NCBI GenBank assembly: GCA_002497345.1
Contig: DANS01000038.1
Location: 428 to 57,079, forward strand
Direction: 5' to 3'
Length of the DNA: 56,652 bases
Source: Thermoproteus sp. UBA157
GTDB taxonomy: Archaea > Thermoproteota > Thermoprotei > Thermoproteales > Thermoproteaceae
In this document: positions 56,630-56,652 of the stretch, in pieces
How the letters are laid out: the number at the start of each line of letters is the position of its first letter
How positions within the stretch are numbered: the stretch's first letter is position 1
Notes under the pieces: model-generated
Told to the model about the DNA's origin: nothing
Databases searched by the model: none
The model's input: only the letters and a program-made list of their open reading frames with translations
Program-made: the position numbers and the translations under genes

Positions 56630-56652
56630 GACCTCACCTCCCTGGTACACGA

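Overview
The window looks like a chromosome segment of a hyperthermophilic crenarchaeon of the Thermoproteales (Thermoproteus/Pyrobaculum type). The support is the chromatin protein Cren7, archaeal AsnRS and GluRS, aIF2-beta, bifunctional PGI/PMI, an archaeal riboflavin route (GTP cyclohydrolase III plus creatininase-family deformylase), a Sulfolobus-like SOD, an intron-bearing tRNA-Trp, and many genes with a TATA-like box about 20-26 nt before the start codon (leaderless architecture) and GTG/TTG starts. The genus is inferred; no rRNA is present. Apart from one strongly A/T-rich island at about 15.95-16.69 kb the sequence is G/C-rich.

Layout. 1-7.1 kb is the least ordinary part. It holds two diverging, paralogous cassettes, each starting with a ParA/TadZ-like ATPase and ending with the same unnamed small protein family (call it Y). 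The minus-strand copy also carries a VirB11/TadA-type secretion ATPase. Between them lie unrecognised minus-strand genes, a perfect 19-bp inverted repeat and a universal stress protein. 7.1-15.9 kb: M1 aminopeptidase with a HEAT-repeat tail, M50 protease, uracil phosphoribosyltransferase, PhoH-KH ATPase, acylphosphatase-like protein, prepilin-peptidase-like protein, PGI/PMI and an XPB-like helicase. 15.95-16.5 kb: three tiny, translationally linked membrane proteins in A/T-rich DNA. 16.7-21.2 kb: ferredoxin, Sir2, and a six-gene minus-strand operon of a PAPS-reductase/ferredoxin fusion, four small unknown proteins and a DUF309 protein, every junction overlapping by 1-4 nt.

21.2-37.8 kb is mostly housekeeping: sugar nucleotidyltransferase, GluRS, DUF354, AK6-like kinase, AsnRS, Sua5, a methyltransferase, PRPP synthetase, an HDAC-family protein, a flavin gene run (ArfB, ArfA, ArfC, RibB), YkgJ-like Fe-S protein, glyoxylate reductase-like enzyme, TrmO, DUF4382 and NUDIX. 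Sua5 and TrmO both act on the t6A37 modification of tRNA.

38.5-51.9 kb is acyl-CoA metabolism: aIF2-beta, then acetyl-CoA C-acetyltransferase and a 3-hydroxyacyl-CoA dehydrogenase/enoyl-CoA hydratase fusion (the closing steps of the dicarboxylate/4-hydroxybutyrate cycle known in Thermoproteus), M42 peptidase, two acyl-CoA ligases, an aldo-keto reductase, acyl-CoA dehydrogenase, thiolase with DUF35 partner, and a MetE-like protein. 51.9-56.65 kb contains a decayed aldehyde dehydrogenase, a primase-like protein, MarC, Cren7, an enolase-superfamily remnant, tRNA-Trp, SOD, and a terminal region with small palindromes, a strong hairpin and a 43-aa membrane protein. With a TauE/SafE pseudogene at 37.8-38.5 kb, three genes in this window are visibly decaying.

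The best candidates for undescribed biology are the duplicated ParA/Y cassette with its secretion ATPase, the six-gene coupled PAPS-reductase operon, and the A/T-rich trio of tiny membrane proteins behind the helicase. All functions are read from motifs by eye; no database search was run.
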